Position numbers and translations under genes: made by a program. The notes below the pieces were generated by a model, which worked only from the letters and a program-made list of their open reading frames with translations, was not told where the DNA came from and searched no databases. Shown here piece after piece: positions 29,662 to 39,422 of a DNA stretch of 64,000 bases. How positions within the stretch are numbered: the first letter of the stretch is position 1; each line of letters begins with the position of its first letter. The stretch comes from Pseudohongiella sp. (lineage in GTDB: Bacteria; Pseudomonadota; Gammaproteobacteria; Pseudomonadales; Pseudohongiellaceae), in assembly GCA_030651695.1 (NCBI GenBank), contig JAUSCD010000015.1, forward strand, positions 62,001-126,000. Direction: 5' to 3'.

Positions 29662-30429
29662 TTACCACTTCATCATGGTTTTAAGCAGCGGCAAGGTAAC
29701 TTTACGTCTGGTTTCCAAAGAATGCTGGTCCAGTTTCTGCAGTACCTCAAACAAACTGCTCATACTGCGCTCACTGCGTGATACCAGGTACGTGGCTACC
29801 TCGTCGGACAGCTCAAAACCCCGCCGTCGGGCACGAAGTTTTAACGCAGCTGCCTTATCTTCGTCACTCAAGCTATCCAGTTGAAAAACTGCCGCTGACT
29901 GCATTCGCGAGTTCAGGTCTGCCAACTCAAAATTCAGATACTTCGGGCTGGTTTTTGAGGCAACAATCAATGGCGTATTCGACTCCGCCATACGATTGTA
30001 AAGATTAAACAGTTCCCGCTCCCACTCTGGCCGGCCTTGCAATAACTCTACGGAGTCGAGGCACAACACGGTTACTGATTCCAACTCTTGCAGCACATCA
30101 GGTGTCAGACCAGTCTGCACTGAAAAGTCGAGATAAAACGATTGCAAACCCAGGGCATCAATGTCGTGGCAGACAGCTTGCAACAAATGAGAACACCCGG
30201 CACCTTGCGCGCCGAATAACCAGATAAATTCAGATAACACGGTACCGCTGCCTGATTGCTCGCGGCTTGAAACAAATCGGGAAACTGCCTGGCGCAAATA
30301 CTGAGCCACTGATGCGCTGCTGGAGTCAGCATCTTTGATATAGAAATTAGCAAATGTGGCGTCATCGTCCAGGTTCAGGCGAAACGTCAGTTGCCGTGGT
30401 GTGTTTTTGTCGCTATCTACCGTCATCAC
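29662..30429 (-). CDS. hda: DnaA regulatory inactivator Hda
   Basis: 255 aa. Hda resembles the AAA+ domain of DnaA and, with the DNA-loaded beta clamp, stimulates ATP hydrolysis by DnaA to prevent re-initiation. An N-terminal clamp-binding-like QLTFRLNL is visible. The P-loop is degenerate, as usual in Hda (GAQGAGCSHLLQAV, with Cys in place of the Lys). Walker B is VTVLCLDSVELL and the DnaA box VII-like Arg region is VSRSERSMSSLFEVLQKLD. It overlaps the upstream DUF2066 gene by 4 bp, a gene pair seen in many gammaproteobacteria. Confidence 0.93.
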   Translation of the reverse strand: MMTVDSDKNTPRQLTFRLNLDDDATFANFYIKDADSSSASVAQYLRQAVSRFVSSREQSGSGTVLSEFIWLFGAQGAGCSHLLQAVCHDIDALGLQSFYLDFSVQTGLTPDVLQELESVTVLCLDSVELLQGRPEWERELFNLYNRMAESNTPLIVASKTSPKYLNFELADLNSRMQSAAVFQLDSLSDEDKAAALKLRARRRGFELSDEVATYLVSRSERSMSSLFEVLQKLDQHSLETRRKVTLPLLKTMMKW

Positions 30430-31535
30430 CGCGTCCAGCGATAATGCAGTTGATCACCGACCGACTGTCCGGGCTGAAAGTCCACTGGCTGCAGATCACG
30501 ACCAAGACTGATGAACTCAGTGAGAATCTGTCGGGTGCCCAGCAGTCTCAGATTCAGATCCAGTCCTTGCGGGCGTAAAGCACTGACCTGCACTTGTTGC
30601 ACTATGGATAGACTTTCCAGATAACTGATGAGCTGCGTATGACTTTGCAGGTTATTGATACCGTCCACTCTGATACTGACCTGATCTTCCCGTTCGAACG
30701 CGCTGAGCACCAGCCCGAAATGGCTGGCCAGGCGTGCGCTGGCACGATCCAGTGGCAAATCCATGTAGGTGTCAATGGCGGCGATATGATCAAACGTCTG
30801 CACGTCGTTACGGAAAATCAGTTGCCAGAACCCGACCAGTTCTCCTGCCGGCGTCACCAGCACGCGGCCTGCAAGTACGCTGTCAGCGTCGTAACGCTCT
30901 GCCGCACGGCGCAATGCATCTGCATCCAGCGTCCAGGCCTGATCCTGTGTCACCAGTTGACGGTCTTGCAGATCCAGGATCGGGATCAACACCGGAACTG
31001 CCCTCTCGTCTGCAAACTGCCGGACCTGATCCAGCAGCGGGTGCTCGGAACTTGAACCCAGCATGACGCGACGTCCATCAGTATCCTGCACCGTGAGCCA
31101 CAGCAGTACACTGGCGCGGTTATTGTCCCAGACAGGTATATTGGCCTGATTTAACAGATTGTCGATCAGAGACTGATCGAAGCGCACATCCAGCATGCCG
31201 TTTTGCTGCCCTGCAAGACCAGAGGAACGGTAGCTGACTTCAGCCACATAACGATCTGCACCACCCACCGCAGCAGCAACCTGAGGATGCTGCAACCACC
31301 TGCGCTCACCGGTAACTTTGGTAATTACACGTCTGAAAGCCTCGGTATATGCCCGACGGCGCTCCTGATCACCTTGGTTAACGACAGCGATTTCTTCCTG
31401 GTACAGCCCCTGAACCGGAATTGCGTAACCGGAGGATGGGGAAATCATCATCAAAATCAATGCCAAAGGGACATATATCCGGCACCCGAACAGTGTTTCC
31501 AGTAATTGTGAATGTGAAGTTTTCATGGCGGGCAT
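30426..31535 (-). CDS. DUF2066 domain-containing secreted protein
   Basis: 369 aa. A hydrophobic signal segment (about residues 15-38) ends near SSGYAIPVQGLYQEEI, which is the usual mature start of this family. The first half carries RRAYTEAFRRVITKVTGER; the second half has ILDLQDRQLVTQDQAW and RYDADSVLAGRVLVTPAG, which look like a periplasmic substrate-binding type fold. Function is unknown. The start may be at 31535 or three codons later; neither has a good ribosome site. It is translationally coupled to hda and divergent from purM. Confidence 0.87.
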   Translation of the reverse strand: MPAMKTSHSQLLETLFGCRIYVPLALILMMISPSSGYAIPVQGLYQEEIAVVNQGDQERRRAYTEAFRRVITKVTGERRWLQHPQVAAAVGGADRYVAEVSYRSSGLAGQQNGMLDVRFDQSLIDNLLNQANIPVWDNNRASVLLWLTVQDTDGRRVMLGSSSEHPLLDQVRQFADERAVPVLIPILDLQDRQLVTQDQAWTLDADALRRAAERYDADSVLAGRVLVTPAGELVGFWQLIFRNDVQTFDHIAAIDTYMDLPLDRASARLASHFGLVLSAFEREDQVSIRVDGINNLQSHTQLISYLESLSIVQQVQVSALRPQGLDLNLRLLGTRQILTEFISLGRDLQPVDFQPGQSVGDQLHYRWTR

Positions 31536-31569
31536 GATAACTTAACCATTGTGCGTTTGACATAATCGC

Positions 31570-31598
31570 CTGACTAAGACGCACACAACTGTTAAAAT
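31570..31598 (+). promoter_or_regulatory. Putative sigma-70 promoter of purM
   Basis: CTGACT (31570-31575), 17-nt spacer, TAAAAT (31593-31598), with ATG of purM 36 nt downstream. The -35 match is modest. A PurR-type operator was not recognised. Confidence 0.4.
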
Positions 31599-31633
31599 GT
31601 CGGCCTTGTTTCCCAGGGACCCAAACCACCGCC

Positions 31634-32716
31634 ATGACCAGCCAATCTCACTCCTCAGGCAATACCCCTACTCAGACAACCGGGCTCAGCTATAAAGACG
31701 CCGGTGTGGATATTGATGCCGGCGATGCGCTGGTAGAAAAAATCAAAACGGTGACCCAGTCTACCCGGCGAAAGGAAGTGCTTTCCGGGCTTGGCGGATT
31801 TGGCGCATTGTTTGAAATGCCGGAAGGTTACAAAAAACCGGTACTGGTATCGGCCACCGACGGCGTGGGCACCAAACTCAAATTGGCAATCGACATGGGC
31901 AAACATGACACCATCGGCATCGACCTGGTGGCCATGTGTGTTAATGATCTTATTGTCTGCGGCGCTGAGCCTCTGTTTTTCCTGGACTACTACGCCACGG
32001 GCGGACTCAATGTCGAAGTAGCAACGGAAGTTGTTACCGGCATCGGTGAAGGATGCCGTCAGGCTGGCTGTTCTTTGATCGGCGGCGAAACCGCAGAAAT
32101 GCCCGGAATGTACCAGAAAGGTGATTACGATCTTGCCGGGTTCGCTGTGGGCGTGGTGGAAAAAGACCAGATTATTGAAAACGATCTGGTCAAACCGGGC
32201 GATGTACTGATTGGTCTGGCATCTTCAGGTCCTCACTCCAATGGCTATTCTCTGATCCGCAAAGTGTTGGAAGTCAGCGGCGCTGAGCTCGACGATCCTT
32301 TTGGTGACAGTACTCTGGGAGTGACTCTGTTGGCCCCTACCGAGATTTATGTCAAAGCCATGCATGCGCTGATGGCTGAAGTACCGGTACACGGAATGGC
32401 ACATATCACCGGCGGCGGGATTGTAGAAAACCTGCCAAGAGTGATGCCTGATTTCACCCGCGCCATTATTGACTCCGATGCATGGGCACGCCCGGCCATT
32501 TTTGACTGGCTGCAGATGAAGGGCAACATTGCACCTAAAGAAATGCTTCGCACCTTCAACAGTGGCATCGGCATGATAGTTTGCGTGGCCGCCGACCAGG
32601 CTGCGCGCGCACTGGAAATTCTGAAACCCATGACACGTGGCGCTGTGGTAATCGGCCATATTGAAGTCAGTGATAAGGAATCACCGGAAGTGCTTGTTAA
32701 AGGCAAACTGGCATGA
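31634..32716 (+). CDS. purM: Phosphoribosylformylglycinamidine cyclo-ligase
   Basis: 360 aa, standard AIR synthetase. It closes the imidazole ring of purines using [23 protein letters not shown] at the start, [26 protein letters not shown] (nucleotide binding), [11 protein letters not shown], and [18 protein letters not shown] are the family signatures. Its stop overlaps the start of purN by ATGA, the usual operon for steps 5 and 3 of purine synthesis. Confidence 0.98.
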   Translation: MTSQSHSSGNTPTQTTGLSYKDAGVDIDAGDALVEKIKTVTQSTRRKEVLSGLGGFGALFEMPEGYKKPVLVSATDGVGTKLKLAIDMGKHDTIGIDLVAMCVNDLIVCGAEPLFFLDYYATGGLNVEVATEVVTGIGEGCRQAGCSLIGGETAEMPGMYQKGDYDLAGFAVGVVEKDQIIENDLVKPGDVLIGLASSGPHSNGYSLIRKVLEVSGAELDDPFGDSTLGVTLLAPTEIYVKAMHALMAEVPVHGMAHITGGGIVENLPRVMPDFTRAIIDSDAWARPAIFDWLQMKGNIAPKEMLRTFNSGIGMIVCVAADQAARALEILKPMTRGAVVIGHIEVSDKESPEVLVKGKLA

Positions 32717-33375
32717 CATCAGGCTCGACCACGAAGTCCGCTTGCCGGGTTGTGGTGCTGATTTCAGGTAATGGCAGCAATTTGCAGGCGCTGATTGACT
32801 ACCCCGCCAGAAACTATGACATCTGCTGCGTTATCAGTAACCGGCCCGAGGCATTCGGGCTGGAGCGCGCTACTAAAGCCGGTATCAAAGCAGCGGTTCT
32901 TGATCACAAAAACTTTGAATCGCGCGAAAGGTTTGACCAGACACTTATGCAACTGATCGACAGCCATCAGCCAGATCTGATTGTACTGGCGGGCTTCATG
33001 CGTATTCTGAGTTCAGGTTTTGTTCAGCATTACACAGGCAGACTGCTCAACATACACCCGTCGCTGCTGCCTCTGTACAAGGGCACCAACACACATCAAC
33101 GAGTGTTGGACGCTGGTGATAAAGAGCATGGCGTCAGTGTGCATTTTGTGACTGAAGAACTTGATGGTGGTCCGGTTATTCTGCAAGCTGTTGTGCCTGT
33201 TATTGCAGGGGACACCAAAGACTCGCTGGCGGCCCGGGTTGCCATTCAGGAACACAGAATATACCCTGAGGCAGTGACATGGTTCGCGCAGGGTCGTCTG
33301 GATATCGCAGCCAACGGCGTCTGTCTTGATGGCAAACTTCTGCCCGCACATGGAATTCAGATTAACCAGATTTAA
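32713..33375 (+). CDS. purN: Phosphoribosylglycinamide formyltransferase
   Basis: 220 aa. It transfers the formyl group of 10-formyl-THF to GAR. The fold begins [18 protein letters not shown]; the catalytic Asn and His are in [14 protein letters not shown] and the Asp in [14 protein letters not shown], all in place. It is coupled to purM by a 4-bp overlap and is followed after 44 bp by the DUF3108 gene, an order also found in Pseudomonas relatives. Confidence 0.97.
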   Translation: MTSGSTTKSACRVVVLISGNGSNLQALIDYPARNYDICCVISNRPEAFGLERATKAGIKAAVLDHKNFESRERFDQTLMQLIDSHQPDLIVLAGFMRILSSGFVQHYTGRLLNIHPSLLPLYKGTNTHQRVLDAGDKEHGVSVHFVTEELDGGPVILQAVVPVIAGDTKDSLAARVAIQEHRIYPEAVTWFAQGRLDIAANGVCLDGKLLPAHGIQINQI

Positions 33376-33419
33376 AGCGACCAGACCGATCACCCACTAA
33401 CCAGACGGAGAGATTTGCC

Positions 33420-34298
33420 ATGAGCCCGACCCCTGCCAGGCATTGTTCAGTTCTCCCGTTTTTGCCTCGATCCATGCCACACCTGGTGCGCGGCGTGACG
33501 CCTGGTTTTTGCTTTGGTTTGCTTCTGTCTGCTCTCGCATTTCAGAGCTCGTCTGCTCTCGCTGCAGACCTGCCTGCCAGCCCGCCCGCTCCCGCACCCT
33601 ATGAAGCAGAGTACGAAGCTCGCGCCATGGGTATGCGCACCGATGCGTATCGCCGTCTGGAACGTATTGGCGATAACGAGTTCAGGCTCAGCCACGGCTT
33701 GTCGGTGTCTGTACTGGGCGCGAACATGATCACGGTTGAGGAAAAATCGCAGTTCAGCTGGGATGAGGAAGGCGCAGTTCCCTTGGTTTACTCCTACAAA
33801 CAAACCGGGGTCAGGCGCCGTGACGAGCGCGTCAATTTTGATTGGACGCCTGCCAACGCGAATCAACCCAACGCACACATGATCCGCGACGGCCGCGAGC
33901 AAAACCAGGCCATCAACAAAGCAACACTGGACAATCTCAGCTTCTCGGCGCAAATCAGTGCGGACCTGATGAATAAACCGCAATTGCGCGCAGCCGACAC
34001 CATGCTCAGTTACGAAATACTGGATGCCAGGCGACTTGAGACACATGAGTATCGCGTATTGGGTGCGGAACGTATCAGCACGCCTGCCGGCGAGCTCGAC
34101 ACTATTAAACTGGAAAGGATTCGTGACAGTGACAGCGGACGCACTACGCTGATCTGGCTTGCTGCAGATCAACAGTTCACGCTGGCGAAACTGTCACAAA
34201 CGGAAGGTGGTGGATCGGCGATGGAGCTGAATCTCAAGCGCATTACCTGGACCGGTGATGCGTCAGGCAGCGAAACTGCTGACGCAACCGCCGACTGA
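33420..34298 (+). CDS. DUF3108 domain-containing secreted protein
   Basis: 292 aa. A signal peptide (about 1-42, after a basic head) ends near SALAADLPAS. The DUF3108 domain covers about 58-275, with the typical APYEAEYEARAMGMRTDAYRRLERIGDNEFRLSH and a final QQFTLAKLSQTEGGGSAMELNLKRI, expected to form a beta-rich periplasmic fold. Function is unknown; the family often follows purN. The ribosome site GGAGA lies 9-13 nt before ATG. It is convergent with fleQ, with the two stop codons adjoining. Confidence 0.88.
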   Translation: MSPTPARHCSVLPFLPRSMPHLVRGVTPGFCFGLLLSALAFQSSSALAADLPASPPAPAPYEAEYEARAMGMRTDAYRRLERIGDNEFRLSHGLSVSVLGANMITVEEKSQFSWDEEGAVPLVYSYKQTGVRRRDERVNFDWTPANANQPNAHMIRDGREQNQAINKATLDNLSFSAQISADLMNKPQLRAADTMLSYEILDARRLETHEYRVLGAERISTPAGELDTIKLERIRDSDSGRTTLIWLAADQQFTLAKLSQTEGGGSAMELNLKRITWTGDASGSETADATAD

Positions 34299-35768
34299 TC
34301 AACGCGTCATATCGTATTTGCGCATTTTCTCGACCAGTGTGGTGCGACGGATATTCAAGCGATCTGCTGCACGTGCCACCACTCCGCCAGAATCATCCAA
34401 TGCCTGTTCAATCAGATTTCGTTCAAGGTTGGACAAATACTCTTTCAGATCCATACCGTTCAATGGCAACAGATGAGTATCGGGCACGATACGCTCTGGT
34501 GACTTGACCGCTAAATAACCCATCTCGTCTGCCTGCAAGGAAATGGCGACGGCAGCTGTATCCGTCACCGCTGGCATCAAGGGCGGCAGTTCTTCATCGT
34601 CAAGCTGGAACTGGCGGGGCAAATCATGCACGCCGACCACCGCATGAGGATGCATGATGGCCATACGCTCAACCAGATTGGCCAACTCGCGCACGTTACC
34701 GGGCCAACTGTACAGGCTCAATGCCCTTATGGCCGACGAGTTAAACCGCACAGAACCGCGTTTGCTTTGTTCCAGCCGACTTATCAACTCATTTAACAGG
34801 AACGGGATATCGGCTGACCGATCGCGCAGCGACGGCATCTCGATAGGGAACACATTCAGACGGTAATACAGATCCTGCCGGAAGCTGCCAGCTGCGATCA
34901 TATCTTCCAGATTGCGATGCGTGGCGGCAAGAATGCGCACATCAGTGTGCATTGTCTTGGTGCCGCCCACGCGCTCAAAACACTGTTCCTGTAATACTCT
35001 CAACAACTTTACCTGCATAGGCAAAGGCATATCACCAATCTCATCAAGAAACAGCGTCCCGCCCTGAGCCAGTTCAAACCGGCCTATGCGCGTGGAGATG
35101 GCACCGGTGAATGCACCTTTTTCATGACCAAACAGCTCACTCTCCAGCAGATCAGGGGGAATGGCACCACAGTTAATTGGTACAAACGGTTTAGGTGCGC
35201 GTTTGGAATTGGCATGCAGATTACGCGCAACAACTTCCTTTCCTGTGCCGGATTCGCCGGTAATCAATACAGTAACTTCGGTATCTGCCACCTGCGACAT
35301 CACCTGTCGAATACGGTTCACAGCAGGACTGTTGCCAACCAGGCTGCGGAACATATTGTAGTCACGCACCGTTCCGATATCGCACAGACGTGTGTAATGT
35401 TCACTGTAAACCTGAGCCTTGTGTAAGGCATCAAGCATAGGCTGGTAACTCAGAGGCAAGGGAATACTGGCCACCACACGCGTGCTGATCGACTCTGGCA
35501 ACAGAGGCAGGTCCTGACCGGCCAGCAATACGATTGGAAGACCCGGAGCCCAGGCCACCAGATCCTGCAACAGATTCGACATCAGGGATTCTTTGAAGTG
35601 CCCCACAAGCACCATACGTAGCTTGTCTGGTGACACTCCCAATGCGGCAGCATCGTCGCGCCAATGTGCTCTGTTCACAGCAAGAGGGGTTTCGCCAAGA
35701 AATTCAAGCACGATATTCAGGTCGTGGCTCAGTTTCTTGTTATCTTCTATCAGTAAAATATCAGCCAT
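34299..35768 (-). CDS. fleQ: Sigma-54-dependent flagellar master regulator FleQ
   Basis: 489 aa from ATG 35768 (MADILLIEDNKK); a GTG at 35819 would add 17 unconserved residues. Domain order: receiver-like FleQ domain (about 1-125), sigma-54 AAA+ domain (about 142-375) with Walker A GESGTGKE (171-178), GAFTGA loop contacting sigma-54 (218-223) and Walker B FLDEIGD (240-246), and C-terminal Fis-type helix-turn-helix (about 447-489). In Pseudomonas, FleQ activates flagellar genes and, binding c-di-GMP, also biofilm genes. It is the likely activator of the three sigma-54 promoters found here. Confidence 0.93.
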   Translation of the reverse strand: MADILLIEDNKKLSHDLNIVLEFLGETPLAVNRAHWRDDAAALGVSPDKLRMVLVGHFKESLMSNLLQDLVAWAPGLPIVLLAGQDLPLLPESISTRVVASIPLPLSYQPMLDALHKAQVYSEHYTRLCDIGTVRDYNMFRSLVGNSPAVNRIRQVMSQVADTEVTVLITGESGTGKEVVARNLHANSKRAPKPFVPINCGAIPPDLLESELFGHEKGAFTGAISTRIGRFELAQGGTLFLDEIGDMPLPMQVKLLRVLQEQCFERVGGTKTMHTDVRILAATHRNLEDMIAAGSFRQDLYYRLNVFPIEMPSLRDRSADIPFLLNELISRLEQSKRGSVRFNSSAIRALSLYSWPGNVRELANLVERMAIMHPHAVVGVHDLPRQFQLDDEELPPLMPAVTDTAAVAISLQADEMGYLAVKSPERIVPDTHLLPLNGMDLKEYLSNLERNLIEQALDDSGGVVARAADRLNIRRTTLVEKMRKYDMTR

Positions 35769-35834
35769 GCCCGGTTCCGGTACGTTCAAACGCAACTGAG
35801 AACCAGTCACGTTCTGCACCTGTATCTTGCTGTT

Positions 35835-35863
35835 GTTATAGCAGCATCAAGTTGATTGGTCTA
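35835..35863 (-). promoter_or_regulatory. Putative sigma-70 promoter of fleQ
   Basis: On the minus strand: TAGACC (35858-35863), 17-nt spacer, TATAAC (35835-35840), upstream of both candidate fleQ starts. Each box differs from consensus at one or two positions. A sigma-70 promoter would fit the top-level position of FleQ. Confidence 0.4.
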
Positions 35864-35896
35864 TGACGACCACTCCCGGGCATTCACTGCTTTGGG

Positions 35897-36283
35897 TCAG
35901 ACTACCGGCGCGATCTCATCCCAGGAGGACTTGACTGTGCGCAACAGGTCGCTGACTTCATCTATTATGCCCGGATCGTTTTTTATATTCGCCTCGAATA
36001 ATCGACGCTGCATATAATCGTACAAAGCATTGAGCTTGTCGACCAGATCGGGGGAATGTTTGGGGTCAAGACTGCTCTGCAACCCACTCAGGATATCAGT
36101 CGCTTTTCCAATCAATTGGCCTTTCAACGCTGTATCTCCGCGCTCCATGGCGGCTTTTGCCTGAATCAACCGATCAAGCGCACCATTCATCAGCATTTGA
36201 ATCAGCTGGTGCGGCGTTGCATTCAGCGCCCCTTCGGTATTGATACGTTTGTATTGAGCAGCGGCATTATTCATTGAATACAT
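35897..36283 (-). CDS. fliS: Flagellin export chaperone FliS
   Basis: 128 aa. FliS binds the C-terminus of flagellin in the cytosol and delivers it to the export gate. The four-helix bundle carries YKRINTEGALNATPHQLIQMLMNGALDRL near the start (the NPH/LI region), then DLVDKLNALYDYMQRRLFEANI and VSDLLRTVKSSWDEI. GGGAG stands 9 nt before ATG 36283. It lies downstream of fliD and has its own candidate sigma-28 promoter. Confidence 0.95.
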   Translation of the reverse strand: MYSMNNAAAQYKRINTEGALNATPHQLIQMLMNGALDRLIQAKAAMERGDTALKGQLIGKATDILSGLQSSLDPKHSPDLVDKLNALYDYMQRRLFEANIKNDPGIIDEVSDLLRTVKSSWDEIAPVV

Positions 36284-36308
36284 CGTTGGTTTCTCCCATT
36301 AATAATTG

Positions 36309-36335
36309 TCAGCGGGTACTTGTGAATTAACTTTA
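36309..36335 (-). promoter_or_regulatory. Candidate sigma-28 (FliA) promoter of fliS
   Basis: Minus strand: TAAAGTTA (36328-36335), 11-nt spacer, CCCGCTGA (36309-36316). The -35 matches 7 of 8 to TAAAGTTT; the -10 matches 5 of 8 to GCCGATAA. Its spacing equals that of the other three sigma-28 sites in the window. Confidence 0.5.
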
Positions 36336-36341
36336 TGTTTT

Positions 36342-39137
36342 TTACCGTTCACGTCGGGGCGTTGCCAGCGCCTCCAGCATGGTGAGCTGGGATTTCAGAA
36401 AATCCCCGGTTGTATTGAATTTACTGATGATGATGTCGTTCGCCAGAAATGATGCCTGCAGTCTTCGCTCGGTTTTTGCCAGTCGTTGAGCAAGTGATAT
36501 ACGATCATCTGCGATAGCATCCAGTTCTTTACCCAGAGATGCCTGCCGTGTACCCAAAAGGCCTTCGGAACTCAGGAACGTATCCAGCAGTTTACTGAGC
36601 TGATCCGCCACCCCCCTGCTGTAGTTGATGATTCCGCGGTTACCTGTTGAGTTGCCCTCAATACGCACTACCAGACCGGTGGCGCCATCAGCCTGCCCGA
36701 TGGCGTTACGACCGATAGCTCCCTGAGCTCCTGACCCGGTAACAAATCCGAATATGCTTGCCGCATTGCCTTGCAGATTGGCTATCTGCACACTGGATGT
36801 CGCGCCTGTTGAATTGGAAATGATGCCAAAACCGCCGGAATTGACATCAAACTGAACTTGCACCGAGACGCCGGCGGCAATTAAGGCCACGTCGTTGTTA
36901 ATCGCAGCCTGCATGGCTGCAGCGACTGCCAGCGGATCGGTGTTGGTAATCGCGCCCAGCGTAATATTGCCGGAAAGCACACCGTCCACTGCGACTCTGA
37001 AACGATCTGCAGACGTACTGGCAGCCAGGTTTCCATAAGCTGTGTTCAGATAAAAACCAGGCCTGGCAGCCTCTTCTCCGCTTGCCGCACTGAGTATCTG
37101 CCCACGCCCGATGGCCTCAATACCATTGATTTTGCCTGCAACGTCGACACCACGGGTAGACACAGGAGCTGCGCCATTGCCCAGATGCAGCCCCAACCGC
37201 TGCGACGCTTCCACATTGACATTGCTGAATGCAAAAGAGTCACCGGCGTTTGCGGTTGAAAACACCAGCCGTCCAAAGTCACTATCCTGATCAAACACAT
37301 AGTTTACAAACACTTCGATGCCTTCGTCGGCGAAAGCATTGTCAATCAGCGTCTTGAGCGCGCTGGTCAGCTCATCAGGTGTGTTGTAGGTTGTCTGCGG
37401 CAGACTCAGAACCCCGGTACTGACACCGCTGACACTCAGCGAAAACTCAGTATTGCTATCTACGACCAACGGTGTGTCAAACGGATCTGCAGCGTCGCCA
37501 GTGGTATTACCCAGCGCAGCCATCTGATTACCGCGGAAAGGCCCCTGACCATTCAACACCAAGCCCAGCGTTGCCGATGCTTCTGCGGAGATGTTGACAA
37601 TCTGCACGACAGATTCAGCGCCATAACGGTTGGAGGTCATATCAAAACGATTCTGTGCTGCGTTAAAACTCACGGTCACTGTATCTTCCGCGTCCAGGAT
37701 TTCAGCATTGCTGTTGATCTGGAGCTGTATTTCTTCTGCCAGCTCTGCTGCGCTGGCATACGTCGCTTCAGTCAAATTGATTGCAACCTCAGAGCTGTTC
37801 AGGCGGATAGTAAAGCTCTTGTTGCCGGCATCTATGACAATGTTGCCGGCGCCCAAAGCCGCAACTGTCACACCTGCATAGGTGCCCGTAGTGGCAAGCC
37901 GTGTTATGTCAACGGCGTACTGACCTGCAGCGGTCTGGGAGCCTGCACGAATAAAGCTTACCTGGCTGTCAGACGCGACTCCGTTGGCAGCAAACAGGGA
38001 TGTGATTGCTTGCGGATTGGAGGTAAATGCATCGCGGAAAGTGGTAGCGTTGAGCTCCAGCTGATAGCTATTAAACTGATTGGTTGTGATGCCGATTTCG
38101 GACATCGATTTGATGTCCAGAGTGCTGTTCACCGAACGCAAGGCACCGCCGATATCAGACATCATTCTGCGCAGGGTTGCATCACCCGTTAACAGACTAC
38201 CCTGCCCGCTGTCGGCAGAAAACCGCGTCAGGGAATCGCTGAGAACTTTGAGCTTGTTATAGCTGCCAATAAATTCCTGCACCTTTTCGATCAAGGCAGC
38301 AGGATCTTTGCCCACTGAGAGCGATACCGGCCCGGTTGTGGTTTCTTTCAGATTCAGTGTCACGCCGGGGATCACACCGGCGACCAGATTACTGTCGCGC
38401 GTGATGGCCAGACCGTTAACCGAAAACTGCGCGTTCTGACCAGCCTGAGTCTGCGCTGCAGCTTGCGAATTCTGATTAAAATTAAACGCTGACATACCGG
38501 CTGTGCCTGTTGCGGTCAGCTCGATACTATTGGCCGCACCTGCCTGCTCACTGGTCAGCAGCAATCTGAAGCCCGAACCATCATCAACTATGGTTGCCTG
38601 CACGCCCATTTTGGCGTTATTGATCGCGTCCCGCATGCCCGCCAGCGTATTGTTGCTGCTGGAGATAATTATGTTTCTGGATGTCTTCTCCGGATTGACG
38701 GCAAAACTCTGGTAGACATTAAATTCATCGACATCAGTTGTGCCAAACCTGAAGGTCAGCACTCCGGTCCCTATGGCTTCATTTACTGAGTTGTAGGACT
38801 GCGTGGCAATCGTGTGCTGCTGCGCCAGGGATTGCACATTGATTGAGTAATTACCCGAACCCGCAATACTGCTGGCAGTAGCACTGAGCGCGTCCGGTTT
38901 GCTGGATACCGCGGTACTGGCATTAAATGCGGACAAACTGTTCAGCGACTTCAGAGCTGAGCTCAGGGTGCTGACTGCGCTACTGACCTCGCCGAACGCG
39001 GAAATTTTGGCATCTACCAGTTCCTGCTGAGCGTTCAGCCGCGCCTCTGCCGGTTTGCGCTCGGCTTCAATAAGGTTCTCAAGCAGCTCACTGGTCAACA
39101 GACCAGAACCAATGCCCAATGATGAAATAGATGCCAT
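36342..39137 (-). CDS. fliD: Enlarged flagellar filament cap protein FliD
   Basis: 931 aa, about twice the usual 450-480. FliD pentamers cap the growing filament. The N-terminal FliD domain (ISSLGIGSGLLTSELLENLIEAERKPAEARLNAQ) and C-terminal coil (GVADQLSKLLDTFLSSEGLL, then RLAKTERRLQASFLANDIIISKFN) are conserved. The central region contains the Flagellin_IN-like part (about 185-275) and three related modules of about 88 residues (439-526, 563-650, 711-798) of the pattern: beta pair, helix with AAMQAAIN-like core, beta, then SSVQI and a LGL-type end. A sigma-54 promoter lies upstream. It is the first gene of a fliD-fliS unit. Confidence 0.93.
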   Translation of the reverse strand: MASISSLGIGSGLLTSELLENLIEAERKPAEARLNAQQELVDAKISAFGEVSSAVSTLSSALKSLNSLSAFNASTAVSSKPDALSATASSIAGSGNYSINVQSLAQQHTIATQSYNSVNEAIGTGVLTFRFGTTDVDEFNVYQSFAVNPEKTSRNIIISSSNNTLAGMRDAINNAKMGVQATIVDDGSGFRLLLTSEQAGAANSIELTATGTAGMSAFNFNQNSQAAAQTQAGQNAQFSVNGLAITRDSNLVAGVIPGVTLNLKETTTGPVSLSVGKDPAALIEKVQEFIGSYNKLKVLSDSLTRFSADSGQGSLLTGDATLRRMMSDIGGALRSVNSTLDIKSMSEIGITTNQFNSYQLELNATTFRDAFTSNPQAITSLFAANGVASDSQVSFIRAGSQTAAGQYAVDITRLATTGTYAGVTVAALGAGNIVIDAGNKSFTIRLNSSEVAINLTEATYASAAELAEEIQLQINSNAEILDAEDTVTVSFNAAQNRFDMTSNRYGAESVVQIVNISAEASATLGLVLNGQGPFRGNQMAALGNTTGDAADPFDTPLVVDSNTEFSLSVSGVSTGVLSLPQTTYNTPDELTSALKTLIDNAFADEGIEVFVNYVFDQDSDFGRLVFSTANAGDSFAFSNVNVEASQRLGLHLGNGAAPVSTRGVDVAGKINGIEAIGRGQILSAASGEEAARPGFYLNTAYGNLAASTSADRFRVAVDGVLSGNITLGAITNTDPLAVAAAMQAAINNDVALIAAGVSVQVQFDVNSGGFGIISNSTGATSSVQIANLQGNAASIFGFVTGSGAQGAIGRNAIGQADGATGLVVRIEGNSTGNRGIINYSRGVADQLSKLLDTFLSSEGLLGTRQASLGKELDAIADDRISLAQRLAKTERRLQASFLANDIIISKFNTTGDFLKSQLTMLEALATPRRER
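36744..37823 (-). repeat. Three tandem beta-rich modules in FliD
   Basis: Protein-level repeats at FliD residues 439-526 (37560-37823), 563-650 (37188-37451) and 711-798 (36744-37007). Each shows a G-x-x-S/T-G-x-x-x-L start, an ELA/ELT/AAM helix leading to IN or IDN, two strands and a final A-x-x-x-L/F-G-L/F. Similarity is clear by eye but low at DNA level. Confidence 0.65.
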
Positions 39138-39422
39138 ACGTCTACCTTGATATGCTTTTCAGTCACGCTGATTTGCTAAAAACTGACGTCCTGCGACATG
39201 GGACTTCCACGATAGCTGAGCAAGAAACGCGCCAGCAGCCCGTAACGCCGGATATTTGGCTGACTTCTGATATATCGACTAAAAAGGGACATTCTTGACC
39301 GGAAAAAATGCCATCGGGGCAGGCAAAGGCGGCAATCTTTTGCCGTTTGGCAGGCAAGGCCTGCCTTGCCTACGATACAGCTGAAGGCTAGAATCGATGC
39401 TACCCATCGAGGAGAAGAAGCT
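39138..39422. other. Intergenic region between fliD and the divergent secreted-protein gene
   Basis: About 285 bp. Besides the sigma-54 site at 39219-39234, it contains a hairpin CGGCAA-TCTT-TTGCCG (39330-39345), a perfect 9-bp stem AGGCAAGGC-CT-GCCTTGCCT (39352-39371) and a direct repeat of GGCAGGCAA. The ribosome site GAGGAG of the rightward gene lies at 39408-39413. No coding frame is supported. Confidence 0.6.
39219..39234 (-). promoter_or_regulatory. Sigma-54 promoter of fliD
   Basis: Minus strand TGGCGCG-TTTC-TTGCT: GG and GC separated by exactly 10 nt, as required for sigma-54, with the fliD ATG about 82 nt downstream. It shares its TTGCT -12 element with the flgB and flgA sites. Confidence 0.75.
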